A stretch of DNA of 64,000 nt from G963668185 sp965237445. Its GTDB lineage: Bacteria; Chloroflexota; Dehalococcoidia; Lucifugimonadales; G963668185. Each line of letters begins with the position of its first letter. Position 1 is the stretch's first letter. Below, piece after piece: positions 39,823-48,774 of the stretch. The translations under genes and the position numbers were made by a program. Below the pieces are notes generated by a model. That model worked only from the letters and a program-made list of their open reading frames with translations. It was not told the DNA's origin and ran no database searches. The stretch is taken from the NCBI GenBank assembly GCA_965237445.1, contig OZ250142.1, forward strand, positions 2,790,001 to 2,854,000, written 5' to 3'.

Positions 39823-40407
39823 ATGCGACAATTGCGATTCGCCGCCCTCCCGCTTCTGCTCGCCCTCGCGATGGCCGCAGCCGGATGCGGCATTGACAAA
39901 GAGACGGCCGCCGTAGAGGTTGCGGAGCAGTGGACTGAGGACAACATCAACGACGTGTCTGAAGTGTTGGTTAACCTCGTGATGGAAGCTCCAGTCGTCG
40001 CGGACACCTTCGACAAGATGCCATCCTTAGTGGCTGACAGGGCCTCCGATATGCTGGCCGATGCTTTTTCCCAGCGCGTCCGGGAGAATCTTGTTGTCAA
40101 TTACACGTCCTCCACTCGTGTGGCAGACGACATCTATCGCGTCGCCGGCACGGCACGATTATCTGTTCAAGTAGACCTCCCTGTCGTAGGAACCCGGTCC
40201 TTCGCCGCATCCCTGCCATTTACGCTGGACGTCAATCTCGCGGAGCGCACCGCTGACCTTTGGGCACCACTGTTTGAGCTCGCGAACGTCTGGGAGATAA
40301 TGGACGACTCGGCCTCCCTGCCATCCTTGCCCGATCCCTTTCCGCCACGGACCGAGCAACTATCGCAGGCATCGTTTACCGCGACGGCAAGTGGTGGTAA
40401 CTTTTAG
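39823..40407 (+). CDS. Hypothetical lipoprotein
   Basis: A 194-residue lipoprotein from the ATG at 39823. The signal peptide FAALPLLLALAMAAAGC ends in lipobox AAGC, with Cys22 the lipidation site. The mature part is mixed alpha/beta (TAAVEVAEQWTEDNINDVSE; RVAGTARLSVQVDLPVVGTR) and ends in PFPPRTEQLSQASFTATASG. I do not recognise a family. It starts 34 bases after the protease gene on the same strand. The longest open frame starts 84 bases earlier but overlaps the protease gene; the lipoprotein signal decides the start. Confidence 0.75.
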   Translation: MRQLRFAALPLLLALAMAAAGCGIDKETAAVEVAEQWTEDNINDVSEVLVNLVMEAPVVADTFDKMPSLVADRASDMLADAFSQRVRENLVVNYTSSTRVADDIYRVAGTARLSVQVDLPVVGTRSFAASLPFTLDVNLAERTADLWAPLFELANVWEIMDDSASLPSLPDPFPPRTEQLSQASFTATASGGNF

Positions 40408-40611
40408 TTACTTCCCCTATCGACTAGACGGTAGGGGCGAGCCTGCCGTATGGGCGGTCTCTGTCTTTGTGCGGGACCTAGGTCAACAGCATTACCTAGT
40501 TGACGGCCTCAAAGGCGCTGAGTATATTGGTTTCCTACACCCCTTGTGCGCTTCGGCGGCAGGGCGCAAGGCTGCCTTATGGCAGCCTTAGCTTTTTCAG
40601 GGCACCCGGCA

Positions 40612-40941
40612 TCCGCACCAATATCTACATAGACGGTCTCAATCTATACTACCGTGCGACAAGGCCAGGTGGAAGTCGATATCGTCATCGCGCGCGGTGC
40701 TCTTCAGGTGGCCGGCGTGGAGGTAAAGGCGGCTGCCACCGTTACTTCGGCCGACTTCCGCGGCCTTCGTAAGCTGAAGGGGGCCGCAGGCGATCGCTTC
40801 GCAGCCGGTGTCGTCATCTACGATGGCGAGATCACCGCTGGCTTCGGCGACGGCTTGTACGCCGTACCGGTTCGCCGTCTGTTGGAAGGTCGATCAGTCG
40901 GCGACAGCTCCGTCTTGGGTAGCTCCCGATTAGCCTTTTAG
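40612..40941 (+). pseudogene. Chimeric scrap: NYN-domain start joined to a DUF4143 C-terminus
   Basis: Two unrelated scraps abut. At 40612-40660 the frame reads RTNIYIDGLNLYYR, the conserved first strand of NYN (PIN-like) RNases with their catalytic Asp. From about 40654 another frame reads VDIVIARGALQVAGVEVKAA, TVTSADFRGLRKLKGAAGDR and FAAGVVIYDGE to a stop at 40941. That matches the C-terminal end of AAA_14/DUF4143 ATPases (same family as the gene at 4448, but another sequence). Neither is complete. Confidence 0.8.
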
Positions 40942-41479
40942 ATGACCGCCATTGCGTAGGCTGAGTTCAACGCCTCCCGGCCATGGCTTGCGAGGCTCGC
41001 CGCTCCCTCGATGCCGTAGCTCTCCAGCATCCTCAACCTCCAGACCTCGCCACCCTCCGGCTCATGGCCACTGAGCCGATCGTCTCAAACCGGAGGCTGT
41101 AGGGGTGAGTTGGCAAACTACTTCAAACTTCCGTACGCAGCATAGAATAGCGAAATGAAGTGAAGTGCGACCTACTACGTAAACCAACAAGCAAAGTGAG
41201 AGCATCGGCAGACTATGAGAATGAACATCCCCAAGCATCAGATATCGTGAAAGAGCCGCTTCGCTATGTAGCCTTAGCGACATGTCTTATAACTGCAGGT
41301 GTCTTTGTTGGACTTGCCTTCTTTAGGCCACTGACTGTCGCGTAGAAGTCGCACTGTTTCAGGTATTAATCCTAATGACTGGTCTGATCGGTCCTACATT
41401 TTTGGCAATGCCGCGCGTGACGGAGCTGCAGACGTGATAAAGCCACACGCCCGGGCCGCCTTCAGACGAGTAACGGTCT
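40942..41479. other. Non-coding stretch
   Basis: About 540 bases without a supportable gene. A 61-codon open frame (41160-41345) ending in a possible membrane segment (YVALATCLITAGVFVGLAFF) is too weak to call. The phrase AACCGGAGGCT occurs at 41090 and also at 39003 and may be a small dispersed repeat. Confidence 0.45.
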
Positions 41480-41668
41480 TTGTACAACAGCTTGTATCGT
41501 CTATCAGACAAGATTGAGGAATTGAAGGATGGGACACCTGACTCACGATTGGACTTAATCCAAGCCCTTGTCCACGAACATATTTCGACAGGGCAGGACG
41601 CAATGGAGGACTGGCGAGATATCGTCCCTGAGGAGATAAAGCAGATCGAAGGGAGGCAATCAGATTGA
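41480..41668 (+). CDS. Small hypothetical protein
   Basis: A 62-residue acidic, helical protein (RLSDKIEELKDGTPDSRLDL; EDWRDIVPEEIKQIEGRQSD). A TTG at 41480 is the probable start, so it may be longer or only a fragment. It is followed 5 bases later by the frameshifted conserved gene at 41674, suggesting an operon. Low GC compared with neighbours. No family recognised. Confidence 0.45.
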   Translation: MYNSLYRLSDKIEELKDGTPDSRLDLIQALVHEHISTGQDAMEDWRDIVPEEIKQIEGRQSD

Positions 41669-41673
41669 AGGAT

Positions 41674-42094
41674 ATGTTGAAGCAAAGTGAAGCAATTCGA
41701 GGCAAAGTTGCTTGCGTGCTAAATACTCGAGAAGTAGCTCTCAATAAAGGACAGGTTGACGGAGCGAGCGCGGGATGATTTTCAAGATTCTCAGTCGAAA
41801 AGGCTCGGAGATCAGAGATCCAGACACCCAAGAATTGCTGGGCTCTGTCGAATTGGAAAAGACCAGTGTCAAAGTCACAGCCGTGCAAGACCGTGTCTCA
41901 GTAGCGGCTACTTTTCGCACACGGAGAGTAAATGCGGTGGGAGGGGCATAGGATTAATTGGTGACGCATTCACACCTCCCAAATGGGAAACCCGGGTTGA
42001 AACTCTCATAACGGATGAATCTCTTAGGCGAAGAATTGGACGAAGTGGATGCCCTCGTAAAGACAGGCGATCCGGTGGTGCATAGTCCTTGTTG
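41674..42094 (+). pseudogene. Conserved hypothetical protein, frameshifted
   Basis: A family of about 140 residues, known to me by its pattern, split by frameshifts. From ATG 41674 it reads IRGKVACVLNTREVALNKGQ and VDGASAG. A one-base shift near 41775 continues as MIFKILSRKGSEIRDPDTQE and LLGSVELEKTSVKVTAVQDR to VAATFRTRRVNAVGGA. After further breaks it ends LLGEELDEVDALVKTGDPVV near 42080. The order of conserved blocks is the expected one, so this is a decayed gene rather than noise. Function unknown in the family. Confidence 0.75.
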
Positions 42095-42203
42095 AGAAAA
42101 CGACAATCCAGAATTAGAGCCTCGCGAGCAAGATTCACTAGCATGCTAAGTACAACCAGCAGCACCAGTAGTTCCGCATCAACAAAGTACCCTGCGGGCG
42201 CCA

Positions 42204-42485
42204 TCAGGCAGATGGGGAAGGCAGGAAACGGTCCGTGAGAGACTCGATTTCGCCGTTCCGATCAACATGGACCACCTTGTATGAGCGCTCAGGGTGTCTT
42301 TCGCCCAGCGCGGCAGTCAAGACATTCTTCGTGTCCCATGGCCGCGAAAAGCCAACAGTTATCTTCCATATGCCACTCACCGCGTTGTGCTCGACCTCTT
42401 CCAGGCCTACGTTGGAAATGTCTTCGCTGGCGTAGATATCGTTAATGTAGTCTTTCGCTTTCTGTGCAGCTTCCTTCACGTCCAT
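42204..42485 (-). CDS. Small conserved hypothetical protein
   Basis: A 93-residue cytoplasmic protein (VKEAAQKAKDYINDIYASED; GLEEVEHNAVSGIWKITVGF; RSYKVVHVDRNGEIESLTDR). The layout, an N-terminal helix and a beta sheet reading WKITVGF and YKVVHVD, resembles PepSY-like folds, but no signal peptide is present. GGAGGG lies 5 bases before the ATG on the minus strand. Family not named; the coding call is fairly strong on codon use and the ribosome binding site. Confidence 0.75.
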   Translation of the reverse strand: MDVKEAAQKAKDYINDIYASEDISNVGLEEVEHNAVSGIWKITVGFSRPWDTKNVLTAALGERHPERSYKVVHVDRNGEIESLTDRFLPSPSA

Positions 42486-42934
42486 TTTTCCCTCCGCTCG
42501 ATCCGTGCACTCAACCGGACCAACCTGTCGATGCCCCTCTGATCAAAGATACATCAGCACTACTTCCATCGTCCAAAATGCACGGCCACTCCCGCCCCTT
42601 TACACTCCCCGAACACCCGTACTATAATGAGTGCATGACATCGAACGCACATCACCCTAGGCGCCGCCTCCTGCCTGGCAGGGGCGAGGGAGTTGCCTCC
42701 CAAGACCGTGTTCCATTTGTGTTCCACTGTGCTCCGAAACGGCACCGTTTAGGTTCCAATTGTGTTCCGTTTACACCCCGCCATCGACCTGGGTCCAGCT
42801 ACGAAACGGAACATAATGGAACATAATGGAACACATTTTTCGAAACCGCCTTCGAGCGCGGCTCTAATGGACCTTGATCGCGGTCAGTCCACCGGTCGCC
42901 CCTGCCGGCCAGTGCCGCCGCCGACCGCCTAGCG
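42486..42934. other. Gene-free stretch with a GGAACA/TGTTCC repeat cluster
   Basis: About 450 bases with no gene. The middle (42708-42838) contains many copies of one motif in both directions, listed separately. Confidence 0.55.
42708..42838. repeat. Cluster of GTGTTCC / GGAACA motifs in opposing orientation
   Basis: TGTTCC-type motifs are seen at about 42708, 42718 and 42762, with variants GTGCTCC and AGGTTCC between. GGAACA-type motifs follow at about 42808, 42818 and 42828, where GGAACATAAT repeats in tandem. The pair GTGTTCCGTTT and GAAACGGAACA (about 42762 and 42802) can form a stem. It may be a protein-binding array or the core of a small inverted-repeat element. Confidence 0.75.
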
Positions 42935-43342
42935 TTGCGCCTGTCGCGGTACCACGCGCCCACGAGGTCGGAGCGGCCGCCGGGCGAGCACCTGCTGGTG
43001 TACGACGTTGACTGCCTCTTCTGCCGCCGGAGCGCGGAATTCGTGCGCAGGAGGGCCTCGGTCCCCGTGAGGCTCGTCCAGTTCTCAGAGCTTGGCGGCT
43101 GGGGAGTGCTGACGTTGCTGGACCCCGATCAGGTCGCGCGGAGCGCCCACTACGTCACGCCGGAAGGCGTCGAGTACCACGGCGGCGAGAGCATCACCCG
43201 CTCGTTGCGCCTCGTCCCGTTCGGCGCCGCGGCCGCGTTGTTCGACCTGTGGGGCCTCGCGCTAATCCGCGAAATCGTGTACGCGCTTGTGGCGGGGAAT
43301 CGCTCGCTCGTCTCGAGACTGCTCGGCGGGCCGTCGAAGTGA
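42935..43342 (+). CDS. DCC-family thiol-disulfide oxidoreductase (DUF393)
   Basis: A 135-residue protein of the DCC (DUF393) family of predicted thiol oxidoreductases. The signature LVYDVDCLFCRRSAEFVRRR (about residues 21-40) holds the CxxC pair and the DxDC motif. It ends in a hydrophobic helix (FGAAAALFDLWGLALIREIV). Partner unknown; some members act with membrane HTTM proteins, none of which is seen here. TTG 42935 is the likely start; no strong ribosome binding site. It converges on the membrane protein gene with only 14 bases between them. Confidence 0.8.
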   Translation: MRLSRYHAPTRSERPPGEHLLVYDVDCLFCRRSAEFVRRRASVPVRLVQFSELGGWGVLTLLDPDQVARSAHYVTPEGVEYHGGESITRSLRLVPFGAAAALFDLWGLALIREIVYALVAGNRSLVSRLLGGPSK

Positions 43343-43356
43343 CCGCCCGGGCCGGC

Positions 43357-44172
43357 CTATTCTCCCGGCATTGGCGGACGGCGCGGCGCAACTCCTGAAG
43401 ACGGACCCTGCTCTGCAGTCGTCTGGGCGGCGGCGCCGGGCTCCGGGGCCGGGAACCGTCCCGCGAATGCGGGCGGTTGGTAGTCCGGCAGGACGGGCTC
43501 GTCTCCATCCTGGTCTTCCGGCGCGGCCGCGGGATCGCCCTCATCGTCGGGAGGCGTCTGGGCAGCGGGCAGCGTCTCCCTGAAGAGGAAGAGCACGAGG
43601 CCCATGAGCGTCCGCAGCACGAACTCGACTCCCACCAGGAACAGCAGGTAATAGAGGATGCGCTCCCGGTGGTCGTTCGCCTGCTTCAGTACGTCGAACG
43701 AATCGCTAAAATCGAAGAAGGACGCGTCGATCAGGAAGATAGCGAGGACCGCGAATGGCAGGATCTTAGCCAGATCCCGGGACAGGTCTTCGTTGTAGTA
43801 GGCAGACACCCGTATCGCGCTCACCGTGGCCAGGGCTATAAGCAGTACGTCCGTAATAGGACGGTCCTTCGAGAGGAACGCCAGGATCAATGTGAGTACC
43901 GCGAACCAGAAGAACGCGAACGCCGGGAACACGACCAGGTACTTCGCGATGTACGTGATCACGTGGAGAACGCGCCGTAGCCACCGGAAGCGCGACTCCT
44001 GATAGCGGGAAAGGTCCATCCCGAACATGTCCCGGGCGGCCACGAACCGGTAGAACCTGAAGATGAACATGCCGTACAGGGCCATGCCGATGACGTAAAT
44101 CGCCACGGGCAACAGCATGTCGTAGGCGTCTTGAATGTAGAGCCCGTTCGGGAAAATGGAGTCGAAGTTCAT
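43357..44172 (-). CDS. Multi-pass membrane protein with proline-rich C-terminus
   Basis: A 271-residue inner-membrane protein from the ATG at 44172 (MNFDSIFPNGLYIQDAYDML); a GTG further upstream would add 27 residues with no better signal. Five or so membrane segments are visible, including VAIYVIGMALYGMFIFRFYR, LVVFPAFAFFWFAVLTLILA and LLFLVGVEFVLRTLMGLVLF. The last 75 residues are acidic and proline-rich (DDEGDPAAAPEDQDGDEPVL) and presumably cytoplasmic. I do not recognise a family. Divergent from the aldo/keto reductase gene. Confidence 0.75.
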   Translation of the reverse strand: MNFDSIFPNGLYIQDAYDMLLPVAIYVIGMALYGMFIFRFYRFVAARDMFGMDLSRYQESRFRWLRRVLHVITYIAKYLVVFPAFAFFWFAVLTLILAFLSKDRPITDVLLIALATVSAIRVSAYYNEDLSRDLAKILPFAVLAIFLIDASFFDFSDSFDVLKQANDHRERILYYLLFLVGVEFVLRTLMGLVLFLFRETLPAAQTPPDDEGDPAAAPEDQDGDEPVLPDYQPPAFAGRFPAPEPGAAAQTTAEQGPSSGVAPRRPPMPGE

Positions 44173-44304
44173 GAGTTCCACCACCTGGCAATGGAGGTTC
44201 GCGTCGAAGCACGGCCCTCGGAGTTCAAGTCGCAACACTCGCGAACAGAGCATGCACGCCGCAAGTGAGGCTCCTGTTAACTCGAACTACCGGCCCCATC
44301 ATTC

Positions 44305-44331
44305 AAGAAAGGCAAGAAAGGCAAGAAAGGC
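44305..44331. repeat. Three tandem 9-base repeats
   Basis: AAGAAAGGC repeated three times in the intergenic region between the membrane protein and the aldo/keto reductase. No function visible. Confidence 0.85.
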
Positions 44332-44618
44332 AGCCTGACAGATGGACCGAAACCCCGCTTGATAGTCGGCCGTATCGTACACCGGAGAAGCCTGACACGG
44401 TAGACGGCACAGGCCATCGTCCCAGGCAATTCAACGCGCCTCTATGCCTTGCCGGCGTAGCAGGCCGGTGCTCTCCAAGCCTCCATTCTCTGTGTTGGAC
44501 GACACGCACTCCCAGCTTGCCGCCGGGTGCTCACATGGAAAACGATTGGCGGTACTATAATGTCGGCCTGCGGCACCGGCGCCGACTCCAGCACAGGCCA
44601 GCACACGAAGGAGCAGTC

Positions 44619-45608
44619 ATGGAGCAGAGACAGTTCGGGGACAGCGACCTCTACACTTCGCCGATAGGGTTCGGTACCTGGGAAATGAGCATCACCTCGT
44701 ACGGTCACATCGATGTCGGGGAGGCTAGCGACGCCGTCCGCTCAGCGATCGATCACGGCATCACACTCTTCGATACCGCCGAGGTGTACGGTCCGTACCA
44801 CTCGGAAGAGCTACTGGCGAAGGCTCTGGGCGACCGAAGAAAGGACATCGTCCTCGTTAGCAAAGTTGGATACGATTACGACGAGGAAGGCAAGAACCTG
44901 GGCCGCAACTCCAAACACGACCACGTCCTCGAACACACGGAGGGCTGTCTTCGCAGGCTGGAGACCGACTACCTCGACCTGCTGCTGATCCACTGGCCGG
45001 ACCATGACACGCCGTTCGAAGAGACGATGCGCGCCCTGAACAAGCTCAAGGACGACGGCAAGATTCGCCACTACGGGGTATCCAACTTCACGCCTGAAAT
45101 GATGGACGAGTGCGAGAAGTACGGCCACCTGGCCGCCAACCAGGTCGGCTATCACATGTTCGATCGCCGCATGGAGTCGACAGTCCTGCCCTACTGCCAG
45201 GAGAACAAGATTGGGTACATGGCGTACGGTTCGCTCGGATTCGGGCTCCTGGCCGGCGCGTTCACGCCGGAAACTTCCTTCGGAGATGGTGACTGGAGAA
45301 GCGGTGGCCTAGCGTTCGGCTTACCCCTGTTCCAGGAGGCAGAATTCGCCAAGGAGCTCAAAGTCGTCGAAAGGCTCAAGGCTGTGGCCGCCCGCCACGA
45401 GAGGTCGGTAGCGCAGTTGGCCATCGCGTGGACGGTCGGACATCCAGCCGTGACGGTCGGCCTGGTGGGCATGCGGAACGAACGGGAGCTCAAGGAAAAC
45501 GTCGCGGCGGCAGGGTGGGAGCTGGACGCCGAAGTACGGGAGGAGATCGACGCGATCTTCGCCGATGAGGGCGTTCCCACCCACATAGACACGGACCAGG
45601 CCATCTAG
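44619..45608 (+). CDS. Aldo/keto reductase
   Basis: A 329-residue NADPH-dependent oxidoreductase of the aldo/keto reductase superfamily. The catalytic tetrad is visible: Asp and Tyr in LFDTAEVYGPYHSEELL, Lys in LVSKVGYD and His in LIHWPDHDTPFEET. The cofactor site includes YGVSNFT, ANQVGYHMFDR and, near the C-terminus, VGLVGMRNERELKEN. The layout matches the group that includes L-glyceraldehyde 3-phosphate reductase and voltage-gated-channel beta-like enzymes; the substrate is unknown. AAGGAG lies 6 bases before the ATG at 44619; longer upstream frames lack a site. Cytoplasmic and monocistronic as far as can be seen. Confidence 0.93.
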   Translation: MEQRQFGDSDLYTSPIGFGTWEMSITSYGHIDVGEASDAVRSAIDHGITLFDTAEVYGPYHSEELLAKALGDRRKDIVLVSKVGYDYDEEGKNLGRNSKHDHVLEHTEGCLRRLETDYLDLLLIHWPDHDTPFEETMRALNKLKDDGKIRHYGVSNFTPEMMDECEKYGHLAANQVGYHMFDRRMESTVLPYCQENKIGYMAYGSLGFGLLAGAFTPETSFGDGDWRSGGLAFGLPLFQEAEFAKELKVVERLKAVAARHERSVAQLAIAWTVGHPAVTVGLVGMRNERELKENVAAAGWELDAEVREEIDAIFADEGVPTHIDTDQAI

Positions 45609-45896
45609 CCAACGACATGGAAGGGGCCGGCAGTCCCGGCAGCCGTGCCTCGTCCGGGGTCAGGTCAAGGCCCGGCCAGGAATCCAAGGGAACCCCAGCC
45701 CACGGGGCTTCCAAGTCTTGATTGCCATCGTAGAGGCCAAGAGGCGCCGCCACAGAGCAGCCAATCACAATACCGATGACCGGCAGCCACAAGCGCAACG
45801 CCGCGGGGCCGCGCAGCACGAGGAGCAAGGCAAGTCTTTCGGCCGCACTCTTGCTTCGGCTGGAACCGTAGCCGGATGCGGGAACCTCTACGTCTG

Positions 45897-47051
45897 CTAT
45901 CGGGCTACAAACGACGCGGTCTTGTCGGAGTTGACGCTAACGATGTACTCCACACCAGACTCGAAGTCTGAACCCAAGGGCACAATCGTTTCCACAATTG
46001 GAAAGTCATCGGTGCAGAAGACATCCGGATCGGCTACCTTGTGATGGGTGACTGTCACCTCAATCTTGCCCGACTGGGAGCGTCGAATCTCATAGCCGTT
46101 GAACTGGGAGCAGCCGCTGCCCCTGGGCATGCCGGAGACGATGCGCAATTGGTACTCGGACGGGACCCCTTCCACCTCGGTCACCTCCACGCTCTGGACT
46201 AGCGACTGGTCGACGAAGGAGTGGGGAAATCCGTCTCTTGGAACTGAGAACGTGGAAGTTACGCGGTCGTTCACTATCACCCGGTAGCTCTCCCCCGGCT
46301 CGAGGGTCACCTCGATCGGCAACACGGTATCCAGTTCCACCAACTGCTCATCACATGGGATCGACCATGCGGTCTCCGGCGGCTGCATCAAAGTGACGCT
46401 GACGATGATGTCGCTTACGCCCATCCTCAGCCCTTCGCTGCCTGGCCGAGCGCAGCCCTCAACAGTTGACTGAAAGTAAACGACGCGCAGGAATCCGTCC
46501 TCGTTCGGCATCAGGTTGGCCGAGACCACAGTGGCCGGGACTTCAACCCACGTCCGCCAGTCTTCATCTTCGCTGACAAGTTCGGGCGGAGGTTGCACGA
46601 TCACCAAGACCATGTCCACCTTGGTGGGGTTGCCCCGAGTGATTACGTCGTATGCCGTATCGTTCGTGAAGGCTAGCCGTCCGTCGGCCTCTTCTATCCT
46701 GGCGCTGATCGCGTAAACGTTGCGGGAGTCGATGTCGTCACGGTTGTACTCGATCTCGAACTTGATCGGGACCTGTCCGGGGTTGGATATGGTCTGCCTG
46801 GCTATGAGGGGAGCCGCCGCGTCGGCGTACGACACGTCTCGCAACTCCATCACAAGGATTGCGCCCTCCGTAAGCGCAATTCGCTCTCGATAGGTGACAG
46901 TGCCGCTAACCGTCGCGTTCGGTTGACGGCCCGACGCTACCTCAAGAGTGGCGTTGGAAGGCCCCGAGTCGTCCTGGCATGCGGACACGACTAGTAGTGC
47001 AATGGCTGCACACGCAATGGAAAGCAACAAGGCCCTTGGTCTCGTGTTCAT
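45897..47051 (-). CDS. Lipoprotein with a YbaY/YscW-type domain
   Basis: A 384-residue lipoprotein. The signal peptide ends in lipobox VVSAC (Cys25). Residues about 45-155 match the YbaY / type III secretion chaperone YscW domain: VSGTVTYRERIALTEGAILV, LIARQTISNPGQVPIKFEIE and YAISARIEEADGRLAFTNDT. The remaining 220 residues are beta-rich and unrecognised (LPIEVTLEPGESYRVIVNDR; SGKIEVTVTHHKVADPDVFC), with four cysteines that could form disulfides. No type III secretion genes are near, so a general envelope role is likely. A GGGGG-rich ribosome binding site precedes the ATG on the minus strand. Confidence 0.85.
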   Translation of the reverse strand: MNTRPRALLLSIACAAIALLVVSACQDDSGPSNATLEVASGRQPNATVSGTVTYRERIALTEGAILVMELRDVSYADAAAPLIARQTISNPGQVPIKFEIEYNRDDIDSRNVYAISARIEEADGRLAFTNDTAYDVITRGNPTKVDMVLVIVQPPPELVSEDEDWRTWVEVPATVVSANLMPNEDGFLRVVYFQSTVEGCARPGSEGLRMGVSDIIVSVTLMQPPETAWSIPCDEQLVELDTVLPIEVTLEPGESYRVIVNDRVTSTFSVPRDGFPHSFVDQSLVQSVEVTEVEGVPSEYQLRIVSGMPRGSGCSQFNGYEIRRSQSGKIEVTVTHHKVADPDVFCTDDFPIVETIVPLGSDFESGVEYIVSVNSDKTASFVAR

Positions 47052-47487
47052 CCGGCAATCCCCCTCTGAATGGGATAAGTTCCTCTATGTTAAAGACGCC
47101 CGACGAAGCCGTTGAGTTCCCTCTCTCCATCGAGAGGTTAGGCGGCGACAGTATGACCACGCGAATCTCAGCCTGCCAGTCCCTATAGTCCCTTGTGGAC
47201 CGAAACTACATCTAGGTGGTCCGGCCGATGACGCTGGATGCCTGCCCCGGTACATTCGGCGTCGATGCGAGAGTGCAGAAAATCACACAGAACGTGCTCG
47301 ACCGCATGATTCAGGAGGCCACCAGACGAGCGGCCCTGCATGCATAGCGGTATTCTTGAGATTAAACAGCGTGCACCTTCGCGCCTGGTCTAACTCATTC
47401 GCGACCAGATCGCACTCTCTATAGGGCGCCTACTGGAAGGCGCAATCCTAGCCATTGGGCCGCAACGTACTAGAAGTGTAGAATCCA
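47052..47487. other. Divergent intergenic stretch upstream of the transporter operon
   Basis: About 435 bases between the lipoprotein gene (minus strand) and proV (plus strand). It must hold the promoter of the transporter operon. A 40-codon frame (47230-47346) is too weak to call as a gene. No operator could be chosen by eye. Confidence 0.5.
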
Positions 47488-48774
47488 GTGAGTTTCCACA
47501 CTCGGGACGGCCATCACGAAGTGTCAGTTTCCGAATACAACCCCGTGAACCAGCCGGGTCCAGCCTCTCAACGAGAAGCGGAGGCTGAGTCGAGACTCGT
47601 CTGCCGAAACATTTGGAAGGTCTTTGGAGACGGAGCCGGAGAACTTGCCGACTCGGTAGACCCATCCCTTTCGAGGGAGCAGGTGTTGGCTGAGACTGGC
47701 TGCGTACTGGCTGTCAGGGACGTCTCCTTCGGCGTGCGCGAAGGCGAGACGTTCGTAATCATGGGCCTCTCGGGCAGCGGCAAGTCCACGCTCGTACGTT
47801 GTCTCAGCCGGCTGATCGAGCCAACGCGCGGCCAAGTCCTTATCGACGGTCAGGACATGCTCGCAATGAACAAGGGCCAGTTGCGAGATATCCGCCGCCA
47901 CAAGATGGGCATGGTCTTCCAGCACTTCGGCAACTTCCCGCATAAACGTGTGCTGGACAACGTGGTCTACGGCCTGCAAATCCAGGGCATGGAAAGAACC
48001 AAGCGTTTGCAGCGCGCAGCCGAAGTCATTGAACTCGTCGGACTAACCGGGTGGGAAGACCGCTACCCGCACGAGCTTAGCGGCGGAATGCAGCAGCGGG
48101 TCGGGCTGGCCCGGGCCCTCGCCGTCGACCCTGAGATCCTGCTATTCGACGAGCCATTCAGCGCCCTCGATCCGCTCATCCGGCGCGACATGCAAGACCA
48201 ATTGATAAGGCTCCAGCAGCTAGTCCAGAAGACGATGGTCTTTATCACCCACGATTTCCTCGAAGCTCTTAAGGTCGGGGATCGGGTCGCGATAATGAAG
48301 GACGGCGAGTTCGTGCAGGTGGGTACGCCGGAAGAACTTGTCTCCGCCCCTGCCGACGACTACGTGCGAGACTTCACTCGGGACGTGCCCAGATCAAAGG
48401 TGCTCACTGCCCGCTCGGTCATGAGCCCCGCCCGTGTTTTCGTCTCCCCCGACGAGGGATTGGACGGCTTGATGGAGAGGATGGCTCGCGAGGAGACTGA
48501 CTGTGCCGTGGTGGTAGATAGTCAGGATGGCATTGTAGGTACGGTGCAACTGTCGGATATCTCCAGCAGCGGGGACGAACACTCCAGTGTAGCCTCCGTT
48601 ATGCGGGGCCCCTGCCCCACTGCGGAGTCGGATGCAAGCCTCGAACAGCTTATCCCTATAGCTATAGCCAACGAGGCCCCAATCGCCGTCCTCGATGGAG
48701 ACCGCTGCTGCGGCACAATAAGCCGAGAGGCCGCTCTGGCCGCTCTAGTAAGCGAAGAGGGCGTGGCGACGTGA
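47488..48774 (+). CDS. proV: ProV-like glycine betaine/proline ABC transporter ATPase
   Basis: ATPase of a quaternary-ammonium-compound (osmoprotectant) ABC importer, 428 residues, at the cytoplasmic face. Walker A is GLSGSGKST (about 93-101), the Q-loop region is MVFQHFGNFPHKRVLDN, the signature is LSGGMQQR (197-204), Walker B is ILLFDEP (217-223) and the switch histidine is in VFITHD. Residues from about 295 to 428 form two CBS-type segments (VSPDEGLDGLMERMAREETD; LDGDRCCGTISREAALAALV), which in OpuA/ProV sense ionic strength and gate transport. The start at GTG 47488 is uncertain; GTG 47521 is the alternative. It overlaps the permease gene by 4 bases (GTGA). With the permease and ProX it forms a complete importer. 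Confidence 0.93.
   Translation: MSFHTRDGHHEVSVSEYNPVNQPGPASQREAEAESRLVCRNIWKVFGDGAGELADSVDPSLSREQVLAETGCVLAVRDVSFGVREGETFVIMGLSGSGKSTLVRCLSRLIEPTRGQVLIDGQDMLAMNKGQLRDIRRHKMGMVFQHFGNFPHKRVLDNVVYGLQIQGMERTKRLQRAAEVIELVGLTGWEDRYPHELSGGMQQRVGLARALAVDPEILLFDEPFSALDPLIRRDMQDQLIRLQQLVQKTMVFITHDFLEALKVGDRVAIMKDGEFVQVGTPEELVSAPADDYVRDFTRDVPRSKVLTARSVMSPARVFVSPDEGLDGLMERMAREETDCAVVVDSQDGIVGTVQLSDISSSGDEHSSVASVMRGPCPTAESDASLEQLIPIAIANEAPIAVLDGDRCCGTISREAALAALVSEEGVAT

Noticed and set aside
41761..41790. TGA in the conserved hypothetical at 41674 as selenocysteine
   Set aside because: The homologous pattern continues in a shifted frame directly after it, so it is a frameshift, not recoding.
47230..47346. 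A 40-codon open frame upstream of proV
   Set aside because: Too short, without a ribosome binding site or known motif; could be a leader or a scrap, but neither can be shown.
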